Translations under genes and position numbers: made by a program
Source of the DNA: Rhyzopertha dominica
Taxonomy: Eukaryota > Arthropoda > Insecta > Coleoptera > Bostrichidae
DNA length: 64,000 nucleotides
Assembly: GCA_025024175.1 (NCBI GenBank)
Contig: QCXZ01000001.1
Location: forward strand, 17,298,001-17,362,000
Direction of reading: 5' to 3'
In this document: one piece after another, positions 13,690-26,989 of the stretch
Layout of the letters: every line of letters begins with the position of its first letter
Position numbering within the stretch: position 1 is the first letter of the stretch
The notes under the pieces: generated by a model
What the model was told of the DNA's origin: nothing
Databases searched by the model: none
The model's input: the letters and a program-made list of their open reading frames with translations, nothing else

Positions 13690-14050
13690 ATGCATTCAGA
13701 TCTGCTCGTCCGTCCTTTCCCATCGCCAGAATCAATCCCGTCGCTACCTGGATATCGTAAGAAAACAAACCAATTCCAATTTCAATTGTATTGATCGTGG
13801 CGTTCACAATGCTCGGATTGTATTCACGGGGAGTATTATTCTTATTCAGAACGAAGATTGCAGAGCCCAACTGTCAAAGTTTTGATGTTGTGAAGGGCAC
13901 CTGGGCGACGGCAAATAATTAATGCAATTGTGCTCCCGATAATTCCAATCAGATCGTAACGGGTGAAAATTCCGGGCACGTAATTCGCGTTGTTATTTAG
14001 ATTTACTGGAGATTATTGTTGATGGCGGTGAATTTAATACCGAGATTTCG
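13690..14050. promoter_or_regulatory. Non-repetitive intronic block, candidate conserved element
   Basis: Immediately downstream of the HMG exon is about 360 bp of balanced, non-repetitive sequence. It contains homeodomain-type TAATTA (within AAATAATTAATGC), CAATTGTATTGAT, and a TTATTGTTG-type Sox core. Position and texture resemble an intronic enhancer, but no conservation data are available, so this is only a candidate. Confidence 0.22.
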
Positions 14051-14355
14051 TAGTTGTTTACTTTTTACCTTCGAATGCCAACGAGANGTGCAAATCAGGN
14101 AATGTCAATGCGTGTTTCCGTCTGCAANCCAACAATAGATTGACGAAGTTGCAATTATTTACAAGTAAACCATGTCCGTTGTGGAAATCCGTTGTGTACA
14201 AATGACAAAGTATAATGCGACGGCCTAAAAATATTTGCTGATATAAATAAATGACGACAATCAACCCTTATACATATATACCATACTATCATCACAAAGG
14301 ACTGAGTTCAATAAGAAACACACACAATAGAGAAATAAAGTTGATTTCTCTTGTA

Positions 14356-16186
14356 CAAGGTGAGCAATTAAGAGAGGTGGTCGGTCATATCTCATAAACC
14401 AGAGCATTGAGATAAAAATTTTCTTAATCAAAGTGACCAAGGGAAATTGCTGGAAAATATTTTCGAGTTTGTAAAGTGACCGCTAGAGGGCACTGTGGCA
14501 CATCCAAATTACAAAATTAATGTTTGTGTCATTTTTAGCGTAATAAATGTTTACGATATTAAACATATTGAGATTGTTTGGACTAAAATCTACCATTTTT
14601 ATTTAAAACACTTTTTTGTTAAATATCAAATAAAGGAGTGGGGGGCGGGTGAATCTTAGTATAGAAAATCGCTAATATTTCATGTTTGGCTTGACCGATT
14701 TCAACCCGCGAGGTGTCTTTTTCTAGAGCTTTTGTGTCTTTATTAAAAGCAATTTTAAGTGTCAGAACATAGTTTGTGTGTTGACCACAAGAGTTTTGTG
14801 AAGTTACTACCTAAATATCGATTTTTCTCGAAATTTTTAAATGCAACGATATAATGCTGTTTACCTCTTTGAAAGAACAATTTAATATACACTACAATGG
14901 TGAAAACCGCACCTTCATATTTTGCTTTAATCTAAAGATATTAAAGATTGAATAGCAGAACTTAGTGATTTTATACATTATAACTTTTGAAAATTAAAGT
15001 TGGCTTGGAACAATAAATTTAACTAACAGATCAACATAATATTGTTACATTAATACTAAAAAAATAATAAAAAAAATAGCGGAACAGCTACGCAAAACAA
15101 AAGCCATTTGCACTAAAATTCGGTAACAATAAACTCAACTAATTCTACTTTTAATTATTAATACTCATCTGAAGAGTATCTAAAAATACAAAGTACCGCA
15201 ACAAACATAATAAAAAAATAAACTATACTAAACTAACTGAACAAATTAATTAATTATTAATAAAACCAAAGTCCAGACTAGTTAACATTATAGAGCATTG
15301 CAGCAAACACAAAACAAAAGTAATTATCCTAAATATGAAACAACAGTAATTGATATAAGCTGTAGTTCGTTAAAATTGTTATTTCATATTTAGGATAATT
15401 TACTTTTGTTTTGTGTTTGCTCCAGTGCTCTATAATGCTAGCTAGTCTGCACTTTGGTTTTATTAATAATAGTAATTTGTTTAGTTAGTTTAGTATAGTT
15501 TATTTTTTTATTATGCTTGATGCGGTACTTTGTATTTTAAGCTACTCTTCACTTGAGTATTAATAATTAAAAGTAAAATTAGTTGGGTTTATTGTTACCG
15601 AATTTTAGTGCTAATGGCTTTTGTCTTGCGTAACTGTTCTGCTATTTTTTATGCATGTATAGCAACTCTGATATTTTTATTATTAGTGTAATAATAATAT
15701 GTTGATCTGTTGGTTAAATTTATTGTTCCAAGCCAACTTTAATTTTCAAAAGTTACGCTGTATAAAAAGTTCTGCTATTCAATCTTTAATATCTTTAGAT
15801 TAAAACAACATATGAAGTTGCGATTTTCACCATTTTAGTCTATAGCCAATTATATTATTATTATATTATTATAAATATTAGCGATTTTCTATATTAATAT
15901 TCACCCGCCCCACTCCTTTATTTGACATTTAACAAAAAATGTTCTATGTAAAAATGGTAGACTTTAGTCCAAACAATCTTAATATGTCTAATACCGCAAA
16001 CATTTATTACGCTAAAAATGACACAAACATTAATTTTGTAATTTGGATGTGCCATAGCGCCCTCTAGCGGTCACTTTACAAATTCGGAAATATTTTCCAA
16101 CAATTTCTCTTCGTCACTTTGATGAAGAAATTTTTTACCTCAATGGTCTAGGGCTGCTTGTCTCTCTTATTTGCTTGCTCACCCTG
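14356..16186. mobile_element. Giant palindromic foldback element, TA-flanked (1831 bp)
   Basis: The left arm runs from 14356 to about 15346 and the right arm from about 15372 to 16186, in inverted orientation with a loop of about 25 bp. Outer ends read CAAGGTGAGCAA on the left and CAGGGTGAGCAA on the right complement, each flanked by TA (14354-14355 and 16187-16188). Long stretches pair closely, for example the end containing GACCGCTAGAGGGC against GCCCTCTAGCGGTC, and the centre containing AATTATCCTAAATATGAAA. The left arm is about 180 bp longer through indels. There is no coding capacity. The CA(G/A)GGT ends and TA duplication suggest the same superfamily as the 940-bp element at 7385, though the arms are unrelated in sequence. 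Confidence 0.87.
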
Positions 16187-17139
16187 TACAAAAGATGGTT
16201 AATATGAAATAGGTACCACTTCATCCCGATTTTTAGTGAGTTATTCAATTCTGTAGAAAGCTATATCACAGAATAAACAAATACCTAACCAGAATAGGCA
16301 CTCCTGTCAATACCTTATACTTTTTTGTCTCCCGGCCGCCATTTTGTCAGGATATAAAGCTGCATTTACACGATTGTAATAAAGGCTGCTTTACACTTCT
16401 GCCATAGAAGTTTCTTGTGCTCATCTTTTGTTGTGTTATCCATAGGCACTGTTAATATATCAACATTTACTGTTCATATTACTGCAGTAAAACTGTTATT
16501 ACATACCAGTAAACATCTTCAATTTTTGATCACCTTCGAAACTTATGGATAATGCCAAAGGTACCTCGTGTGTTTGTCAACTGGCGTAAGTGGATGAAGA
16601 AGCAAGAATGGTACTGCGTGAGGTTGTAATCGGTTGTGTAAATCATTTAGAAATATTTTATCTTCAAAATATTAACTGCACACTCTATACCATCAATTAA
16701 TATTTTCCACATATTCCATTAGGTTATCGCTACCACACGCTGTAGCTTACTGTTTAGCTGTGTTTTAAATATTAAGTCAAATTAAGAAAAAGCATCACCC
16801 GCAACAACAAATCCCTAAACATCCTTTGGGAAGCTGAAAGAACGTAGTTTTTTCCAGCATACCTACGTCTGCTGTTGCAGACACAATCACCCAAAAGTGA
16901 TAAAAACATAACAAAACTCAAAGTCAAAACACGTCTGTAATTGTTTAACGGCGGCTGGCGGCGGTGAGCAGTTGACACTTGTCAGTCAGTGTCAGTATCC
17001 ACAAAACATGGCGGATTGAAACTGCGCGGACCCTTTCTCACACCTAGAGTGCTTATTCTGTTTTTTTTATTTTTCTGTGGCTATATTAAACGCTCCTCCC
17101 ATTGCACAATAACATTATGTGGTCCACTGTAACTAGGGT

Positions 17140-17430
17140 TACAAAAAAAGATGCACAAGATATGAAACTTGTATTTATGTTCTTACCTGCGAAAGGCAAG
17201 GGCCTTATATGCTTTTTTAACTACATAAATAACATTGCAGTATTTGCATACGAAAAGCGTATCTAAATAGTTTTAAATTCAAAAGTAATAAATTATTAAG
17301 CCCTCTTTTTTATTATAAGATCGAATGCAAAAGTCACCCCCAGGCAAGCTGCCGCCATCTATCGGTCAGGTTTAGAACCACAATCCACAGAAAATAGCTT
17401 TTGTAGTATGGAAGTTACCAAAGTCCGTTA
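17140..17430 (+). repeat. Interspersed repeat, copy 1
   Basis: This roughly 290-bp stretch is related, in the same orientation, to 51930-52745. Shared landmarks in order are TTTATGTTCTTA, a TAATAACATTGCA-like block, CTAAATAGTTTTAAATT, TAATAAATTATTAAG, then CCATCTATCGGTCAGGTTT. The second copy is interrupted by the hairpin element at 52153-52380 and flanking sequence. The family is unknown to me, its ends are not defined by obvious terminal repeats, and there is no open reading frame. Confidence 0.6.
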
Positions 17431-18472
17431 TCGTATCTGAACGCTAAAAAAGGAGCCCTGCATGTTTTATTGGCCATGCCTTATTCTATTGGTACCATCG
17501 AACTGTCGGACGCGTAATAACCTGGACATCATTAATAATAATTGAACATAGACTAAATGGGTTTGTATGCTCAGTGTACAAAGAAAACTTATAACTAGTT
17601 TGTCTACATGGATTACTTTTTAAATAGATACTTAAATAATTGCTTAAGACAAGTAATTAGATAAGTATCTATTTCAACAGCATTCCTCCTAACTTAGGTA
17701 CATTTCTATTTATATTGAATTATTTACTTACATGAAATTCTTGATTCCTTCCCCTTCTCTTTCAAGGCCAAAGGTTGGGTACCCCCATGACTACCACTAA
17801 AGCTATTTCAACCCTTTGACATTTTCGTCTTAATTATGAAACTGTGTGATCATTTAGGTTCAAACTGACTTTAATAGGCTATAATAATGACATAGCTTCA
17901 TAAAAAGATTATCATCATCTTCTTTTGATTGTAAGCTTTTCTTCAATTACAAAAATTACCACGTGTGTATCTGAAACGCAGGAATACAATGTTTTACGGC
18001 AAAAAATATATGCCAACAAGCAAAGTTCAGACACATTTGCATTGAACATAGTTGTAGTTCTTATATTTTACCCTGCCAATCCCGAAGTGATTGCACTTTA
18101 CATCTAAATGAGCACGCCGCTTGGGACCATCTTTGAGTCGTCAGTTTTACAAATATATAATGCACCCATCCAAGGGTATCTAGTGTAAACTTCCCCCGTG
18201 CCACAGTCACTTGATGCTGCCCTTCTAAGCGTAAACAATCTTTGCCTTGAGGTAGGCATCTGAACTACACGTCGAATCTGCTTAGGGACCTGGAACTAAG
18301 CGCATGAGGAAAGGTAATCCATTACTTTCCGTACTGATGTAGTACTACCTTTCCTCCTGACATATGATCCTAGTAGAATCCATTCAAAGCTGTCTCTTCT
18401 AACAAGACATAACAACTGATTTCATAACGACCTGGAGCCTACTTGAAGAAGCTACCTGGTGCGAGCTTCGGC

Positions 18473-18682
18473 GTTTGTTTCCATACTAATAATTGATGGC
18501 ATGCCGGAAGAAGCTTGCCTTGTGGATACCCAACCTGAAGATTTAGAGCATACCGCCCCGCTGAAGGAATTACCTGCAGAAAGTCAGTTTTCCTTTTATT
18601 CCCATTGGCATTTATGTACGAGTACAAGGCAAGCGCATTATCTTCTTTGGGCTTATCATCAATTACTAGGATGGAAACAGAC
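18473..18682. repeat. Inverted duplication of a short coding-like segment
   Basis: Bases 18473-18523 and 18624-18682 are imperfect inverted copies around a roughly 100-bp spacer. Both contain GTTTCCAT-CTA-TAATTGATG and GCTTGCCTTGT in the same order. Read outward-in, both arms give similar peptides: VSILIIDGMPEEACLV from the plus strand and VSILVIDDKPKEDNALAL from the minus strand. That suggests a fragment of a protein-coding or transposon sequence duplicated head to head. I do not recognise the protein. Confidence 0.5.
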
Positions 18683-19364
18683 AAAAAGTAGACATTTTCA
18701 ACTTCCTTCCCCATATTGTTGCACTTGAAAAGTCGAAACCATTTGCACCAGCAGAACAAAACCTAGCCTACAAAACTATACCAAAATCAACCCCATAAGC
18801 CCGCTTCAACTGCCAGCAGTTGCAACGGAACATTTACTGAATTTCCTAGTTTTATATACCCATATCGTAGAACGGTACATTATCAATTCTTTAATAAACA
18901 TCCGCAGTTTTCATGTTAATAATCTACTGTGAAGCTAAAGTAAAGGGCACTCTTAAAGTTTACTCGAAATTTTAAATGTACCTACATATTTGTGTCATTT
19001 ATCTTGTTTACTTGCTGAAGGTCGATATGACCTAGACGCCTGGGAAAGCTAAAAAAAAATTGTTAAATAGAAATGAGTACTAGTCGTCTTTTGTTGTAGG
19101 TGATATGCAAGTTCTAGGTCTTGAACTTGACAAAATGAGCCAAGAACCTTTAAGGGTCGTCAGTCCGTAAAATTTTATGATGCTTGTGTAGATTTCTTCT
19201 AACATTATAACTCGCATTATAGTGTTCCCAACTCACGAGCCGTACTATCTAAGCAAAAATGTGACATTTGGAAGAAGTTGCCATACCAACTGTTTGATGG
19301 TACCACCCACCAAGCGTGTTTATTAGACTTGAAGCTCCTTCGTTCTGCCATTATTTAATAAAAA

Positions 19365-19550
19365 CCGAATAAGAAAAATTGATTCACTTTTTTAAATGTT
19401 TTTCAAAACGGTCAAAGGAGATTTGAGCCGGGGCAAATTTCTACATTTGTTTCTGTTCGCTAGTAAAAAATGTAGAAAGTTTACCCTTTTTTTGAAACGT
19501 TTACTGCCTGAGGAAAATTCAGTTTTGGTTTTTCTTATTCTGTCTTCGTT
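19365..19550. repeat. Short imperfect inverted repeat, MITE-like hairpin
   Basis: A left segment with GAATAAGAAAAATTGATTC and a right segment with TTCAGTTTTGGTTTTTCTTATTCTG pair imperfectly. The inner arms (TTTCTACATTTG against AAAAATGTAGAAAG) close the hairpin. There is no coding potential and no clear target duplication. It could be a very old MITE. Confidence 0.4.
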
Positions 19551-22500
19551 TAGGAACCTAATCTAGTAGCACTATATAGCAAATTATAGTGGCAGAGAGA
19601 AATCCCTACATGTGTCATAAAATTTAACTAACTGAGGACCGCTAATTGTCTAGAAGTACAGACGTATGCAATAAAAATGAAACAGTCAGTAGTTTTAAAT
19701 ATTCCTCGGTATGTTAATTGTAGCACTATTTGTGAGAAAAATGTACAGTAGTGATCTTTTGTATAAGTACTGTCTAGGATATAAAAATAGAACAATATTT
19801 GTTGAGTCTGTAGTATCGTTTTAGCCCAGTGTTCACATACACATGTTGCATTTGCTTTGCAGCCGACTGTACCTTGCTTATGATAAGTAATTGTGTCTTA
19901 TAATTGTACATGCAGTATTATTTGTTTGACATTATAAGCGTTACAGTATTTTTTTAAATCATAATAAGATATTGAAATTACTGAAAACATTTCTGTGTAA
20001 AACACATTAATAGTGAAAATGTTACTCTCTTAAACGAGATCATCCTGCTTTATAACCGCTCTGTCAATTTGTGTCACACGAATTAAGTTTTTAACGAGCG
20101 TATATTTTTGTCCTGTGTTGACATTAGCTTTGCTGGGAATAAAATGCAGGTAAACATGTTTTATTAAGCGATCAAATGCACTACCCAGCTGCAGGGTTAT
20201 TAGCTTCAGAGTGTTTTTCCTCAACTCAACCCTATATATTGCATCCCGGATTTGTAAAAATTCTTATAAAAAATTTCCTACCTAAGGTAAAATAAACTAA
20301 GGCGTTACTTTATCATAAATTCGTCATATCAAAATTAACCGAGGGTTAAGGAAAAGCTTGAGGGTATTTATTACAAAAATCTTATCACTACACCCATTTT
20401 ATGAAATAAGTTTACTCGCCTCGCAGTGGACTGTGTTCTAACTTAATTTTTAACACCAGCTCAATAACAACTTTTTACAAATACCCAAATTAAGCTCTTT
20501 AAGTGTTGAAACACAAGTATGTTTCTCCGGAAGGAATTCGACTTATAACTACCGTAACAAATCGCCAACCGTAACTCATCGATGATCGGTAACGATGCTA
20601 AATCGATGCAAAAAGAAGTTGGTCGAATGATTCATGTGGAAAACAGCAGGTTTTCTGGACGGAGAGTCTCCATCCGTGTAACACCTGGACAACAGATATA
20701 CAAGTGCAGGATTCCGGCGTGGAAACATCCCGACAGGAGACTCGCATACTCAAGATTCCTTGGCGCACTAGCTGAAGGAGGCGGCAAAGAAATTCAGAAG
20801 ATAAAATATATTCTCATAGCTAATCACATTTGAGCAATAATTCTATATTCATTATTCAGGTCATTCAGTGAAGTATCTATGTTGATGATTAGGAATCATT
20901 CAACGGGGCATAAATGATACGTGATTATAGTCCCAGAATGTAACTTTTAAACCTTATGTGTTACGGGGAAGTTTCAAATATTGCTCTTACTGATCACATG
21001 TTTAGATGATTATTGATGATTTAGTAACTGGGTTTTTATTGATATTATTTAGTTCTAGTGAAGTTTTCGAAATTAAAGTCAATGCATATATAATGAAAAT
21101 TGCTCCTATACTTCATTCAACAGCTGGCATAGAGTTTTCAAGATGGTGTACAAAATCGGAAAGTGCTTACATTCCTCATGAATGTAATAAATTGCCTATT
21201 TTCCGCACTAGTGAGATAAAAAATGCAAGACGCTTACAAAAGTTGCCCCCGTAGTTTAACAACGTTTTCAATATTGAAAGTAGGCTGCAGCTGCACTTTT
21301 GACTTTAGTAACTTCAATTAAAAGTTTACAGTTTGCAACGTCCTGGACTTACGCGTAGACAACAGTAAAATATATAAATAAATTTTTGTTATTTAAAAGA
21401 TGATTGATCGCTGTTAATTTCTTATTACAGTGAAAAAATAATTTGAACGTAACTTCAACCACTTGCGTACATTCAACAAAATTATATGTTATTCAAAGAG
21501 TAATTTAGTGACAAACAAATTTTCTATATTCATGTATTTTTTACTTGTTTAACATTAACGTTTGGACAATCAAATCTCTTTCGGTGATGTTTCGTCAATA
21601 TTTTTACTAATATTAATGAACACTTCCATTAAACAATAATGAATGTCGCCAATGTACAATTTTCATTAAGCTTTGTAAATATATCTTCTCATACATAAGA
21701 TGAGATAGCAAGGCCGTCCCATTAACAAATTCTGTATGCTAAACCTTTTTCCTACTATGCTGCCTAATTTAGAAACAAATATAAACTAGTGCTGAAAAAC
21801 TGTAAAAGCAACAGCGATTCGTATTATCCGCACTTGTTGGATATATTTGGCATTTTTCTTTTGTAAAAAGGGTTAATGAGAGCTATGGAATGATTTGTAC
21901 TACAAAAAAAAACAGAAAAATAACTTATTTAACAAAATAAATCACTCGAACAGTTTCGTTTCCTTTTAGGTAATAATATATGATGATGATGATGTTGCTA
22001 TCTTTTTTACACGCATTAGTACGTTACTTGTTAATAATAATTAATGGATTATGGTGTAACGATGATCAATTGTTATTTATTAATTTAGGTATCATAGCTA
22101 ACAAATGATTTTAGTTCGTTTATTAGACCCTGGTTATTGTTATTCAATCACTTAACTAGCTATTTGATAGCTTTATTCTCTAATGCTGAACTTTTGCAAT
22201 TGCTTTCATTCTGTTTGTAATTATATAAATAAATAATGACGTGTTTGATATCTGATAGGCAAGTTTTATTATTTTGTTCAAGGTAGTCAACAGTAACTTT
22301 AGGTACATTGTGGTCATGCACTGTCTTATTGAGAAAAATCGGTTGGTTCCACTACTTCCTCGATATAACGCCGTTTCTCTAATGAAAAACAAAAATTCTT
22401 CTGGTGCCATCAGCACTAGACCTCACACTATTACTTTAACTATGCGGTGCACTGAGCAAACCAAAAATGTAAGACTATCTTGGCGTTCTGAGGTTCATCC

Positions 22501-24074
22501 TTATCGCCTTCTCGCTGTCCGTGTTCAGGCTTCCTGAAACTATGGCCGACAAGAACCCACTATCCACTATTCGTCCTCTATCAAACTCGGCAATTTGACG
22601 AAAATTTGCACGTTTCCTCGCTTTATAGGCATATTGCCAATCAATTTAACATTTAGAAATTCTCATGCAGTCAAATGACAAAATCTGTTGAACACACAAC
22701 TTTTACTAGGTGTTCTTATTTCTATGCCTGTCAGTATGTCTTGACATGTTGCTTTATTTTATAATAGGGATGTACTTGCTTAAAATGTTTGGTACATAAA
22801 TTCGTAATATCCTACTTTCTCAATGGGTAATGGTGCTTACAAGCAGCAAATGGATATAGAGTAGACTTTTCCTCGATTTCGTTTCCTAATGATAATGATG
22901 TTTTCAATCGTCACTTAACATCATAACCTCAATATTTGGTTCAATTGAAGTAGTTTAGATGAAATACCACGAATTAACTGGTATGTACTTATCAGAGAAG
23001 ACCAGGTGAACCGCCGTGTGTTTAGTAAGTGAAATAAACAATTACCTCTGACTACCGTTGACTTGCAAAAATAAAAGCAGGTGAACAGCGTCCGTATTGT
23101 GCTAAGCATCGATAAATAATTTCATACACAATCAACACGGTACATTATGTTTTGCTTTTCATTATTTATAATTAGAAGAGAACGATAATCATTTGTATAA
23201 ATACACAATATCCTGCGAGCATAATTAAGTTTTGTCCGACACTCAGACCTCGTTAAAAGAAATAATAATTGCAACCGTCGGCAGCTTGTCATAATCTCTT
23301 ATTAAGGTTTTATAATAAAATTCATTACAATGTTACAAAAGGGCAAAAAGTTTTACGATTCGAATAAATTTGCATTTGATTACGACGTCGTGCAATTATT
23401 CTCGACTTAACACGATAATTGCTCTTAGAATTCTGTTTATTCTGAACGTACAGCATATTCCCTAGTTCTCGCGTTTTTAAATCATCTGCCTACATCAGTC
23501 CAGGTAACGAAAACTATATTCGCTTTAGTCATCATGCATGCATAGCATGGCTACTGTCAAATTTTAATCCCTATTATGTAGGTTAAACAGATCGATATTT
23601 TTGCGGTATAATTATCTAATATTATTGAAGGAAATGTAGTAGGTAACAAAATTTTAATTACGAATAGAGATTTGACTACTACATCAAGCTTTATTCTTTA
23701 CTAACGCATCATATAGCAGATAATATCTGATAATTAGTATAAGGTACAATGTTTAGCTGTGACAGTAGATAGCACATTTCATCGGTGAAATAAAACGGAA
23801 GAATCTACGGAGTGTGTTCTAAAGTGTCCCTGCCTCCATTAATTTTTGAATTCATAAGTCAGAGGGTTCTGATAAAATTAAGGTCGTGGAAAAACGATCT
23901 CCTTTAAAAGGTAACATGTTTTTCTGGAAATCCGAAATGACGCCACAATCGCTACCAACTAGAAATATTTAAATAACAAAGAATGTTATATTACTTTAAA
24001 AGCTACTTTCATTATTTACAAAATTGTGTTTTGAACTCTAAAAATCAAGCTCAAACTTATTCGAACATTATAGG

Positions 24075-24590
24075 TGGTATCGGTGAGAGCGCCATCTAGC
24101 GGATGGTACGCGAACTGTTGCGACGGCTATATTGTATAAGCCACGCATAACGCAAAACCAAAGTTTGTTTTTAGCAAGATATCTTGGTTTTTAGCTAATT
24201 ATTTGCAATTATTATATGGTGTTGATGTGTAACAAATGTAAGATTAAAGTAGCATTATGTGGTGGAGTTGAGTTGTAGTAAGGTTCAGAGAATTGTTGAC
24301 TAATTTTATCATCCTCAAAGCTAGCTTTTCTATATTAGCTGTTAGCATTTACACAAATAGTGTTTGTTTCAGACTTTAATGTCCCTGGCGTTTGTTAATT
24401 TAAACAGTTCAGGACGTGATAGTCAAGTTATCCGTCTTCTCGTGGAAAGAACTTTAGCTTTGTCGCACTAATTTCGAATTATAGATGGCAAACCATATAA
24501 ATTGACGGAAATGCCGTTCTTTCGGTATGTTGCCGAACAGATTACCATATATTCACACGATTACAGTATCAAGAACAGTTCTTCGTCAAC
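24075..24590 (-). mobile_element. P-like (THAP) element fragment, copy 1
   Basis: About 516 bp matches, in inverted orientation, the right part of the P-like element at 32065-32584. The outer end is TGGTATCGGTGAGAGCGCCATC against TGGTATCAGTGAGAGCGCCATC on the complement of the other copy. The homologous THAP start codon lies on the minus strand at 24548-24546. Compared with the other copy, about 15 bp is missing just after the fourth codon, which removes the GVVGC zinc-ligand segment, so no functional domain remains. Homology stops abruptly at about 24590. It is a dead copy, either an independent insertion or one arm of a split element. Confidence 0.65.
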
Positions 24591-26989
24591 AAGTCTGCAC
24601 TTGTCTACTTTTGATTTAAAATGATTCGACAGCTACGGAGGCACAATTGGGGCAATTATTGTGCAGCAAAGGAAAAAATACTATTTTCGTAAACTGGCAA
24701 CGTTTCTTAATAATTGATTACTATTTGTTAATTCTAAAAGGTTTGCTGGAACAACTTGTGACTTAAGCGACTTACTTTTCTTCACAGCCAACTTAATATT
24801 TTCTTATCGAAGCACTACTGTTGACCATATTTACCAGTAAGTAATTTTCTTTTTAGTTTCTTACATGATTACAAGTTTACGTTTATTTAAATTTTACTAA
24901 TCTATATTTCATAGGTTTTTGCTAAGTACGTAATACACATTTTCATAACTGCCTATTGCATAATGGAGGCTAGACTGTTTATCGTATTTATTTAATATAG
25001 CTTTAGGGATAGGTAAAAAAAGGAATTAAAAAACCCTAACTTTCAGGGGAATTTGCATAACCCGACAACGTCGCTGTACACCACAGTAACGGACCATTTC
25101 CTAAGTACTAGATTTCTAGAAAACTAAAAGAGTTGATATGGAGTATAAACGCGACCCGGCGAAGACGAAGGTTCTTTCAGTTTGCCAACCGTTTGCGATT
25201 AACTGAAAGGGTATGAATCAGGCAACCTTTATAGCGATCAAATGTGTTCATATGCGATATTGTTTAAGTGGTGAGTGTTCGTTAAATATATAATAGTACT
25301 TTTTTTGTAGTATCAATAAACATCGTATTTTCATATATTTCTAAAGAAAAATGCCATCGTTGCCTCAACGTCTTTAACACGGTGTATTTTTTTCATACGT
25401 AATATGACTAACACTCGGAAATCTGATCTGTGTATAGTTTGTAACAGCTATTATCGCTTGCTAAAAGTTTGTGCCGCTCTGCAGTAATCTCCGGCTTGTT
25501 GAAATGTATGGAATTTTGTAGCTTGATAGCTCCCTCTGCGGCGTCCTGGGGGGCAACCAATCATTCCTTGTTGCCGAATTAAACACTTGCTTTGACACGT
25601 TGATCCCTGCCACGGAATTTTATTGTAGACATAAATTACCGATCCGCAAAACAATAAGAACTTGTGGGAGCGGGAGTGATAAATTAATAAGGGCGTGTAA
25701 ATAATCGGTAGCAAACTAATACGCATCTTAATTCAGCCGAATGACTATCGAAGGTGTCTAGATCGTTATTTAAGAAGTCACTTACCTGCCGCGTTTTTTA
25801 TGACACACGATAGGTCCGACGATAGCCATCAGCTCATTCGAGAAAGCATGCCGTCAGATGCATATGCATTAAGAAGCCGACGAAGGAATTGGTTAACAAT
25901 GGAGGTGTGGCTCTCCTTTATAGAACAGCCTGCTTTGATAATTTCATAGTGTCTCAAAACTAATCGCAATTTCTTTTTAATCTATTTCAGCGTGTAATTC
26001 CATATATTAAAATCGTGAATGTAGCATAATTTACTACATGGTGACCAAATGTTTTTGATCGATTCTACCTTCATACCATAGAATAAGGTACAAGGATAGA
26101 ATTGCAATTAAATAGTATTTACAACAAAAAAAATTAAGTCAACATGTCTAAACAACTGACCGCATTACACAAAACACTGAAACTTCCTTCAAAAAACTGA
26201 TCAGCTATTTACAAATTGCTAAAGTTGACGTTATAACTTTGCCACGAAAGATACTATAAAATAATTGTTTAACTAACTAGATTTTCTGTATTATTAATAG
26301 CAAAGCATGTACAAGGTATGACTCTTTGGCGGTAAATGAAATATTGATGAAATTAAAGGATTATGATATTTATTAATCAAAATGCCAAATTTGCCAAATA
26401 AAAGGCCACCTGTTTTGGTTAGCAAGCCGGACCCCGCGACTCATGAGTTTCGCTGTTTTTGTAGCTCATCAGACAGAAAATGTCGACTTGCCAACCAACA
26501 CACACAGGCCACTCTATGTATGGAAACGGACAAACAATCAAAGTAATAAATGATGCACAAATTTAGTGTCAAAACTGATATGTTATCTTGAGTCCTGAAC
26601 CTTCTGACAATTTATTAATACGTTACTAGCACAAAACAATTAATTATTTGCTTAAATTAACACCATACCATGACAAATAGTATCTATAATAACTCGCAAT
26701 TCATCTATTTTCTATAGTTGTACCTTGAGCGTCTCCTACTTTGGTTACTAGTTACACTAGTTTAAAAAAAACAGAAATGAAGAATGAGGTGAACGATGTC
26801 ATTACAGTAATGATTATTTCAACGAGAATAGTCGCATCAAAATATTTTCTCAGACATTATATGCAATTCCGGTAGGCATACTAAAAATTAATCTTACACA
26901 TGAGTTCTTTTGGTTAATATTATAATGTGTTCTCTAAAATGAAGTTTATAAGCAACAACTAGATAAAAACTCTTTGTAGAATCTTTTAA
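24591..26989. other. Intronic sequence with no recognised feature
   Basis: AT-rich sequence between the P-like fragment and the LINE fragment. A somewhat GC-richer block at about 25470-25700 contains a 91-codon minus-strand open frame without similarity to anything I know. I regard it as fortuitous. Confidence 0.4.

Noticed and set aside
20582..20833. 83-codon plus-strand open frame of mixed composition
   Set aside because: No recognised domain, no splice context in phase with the Sox exons, and no supporting repeat or motif.
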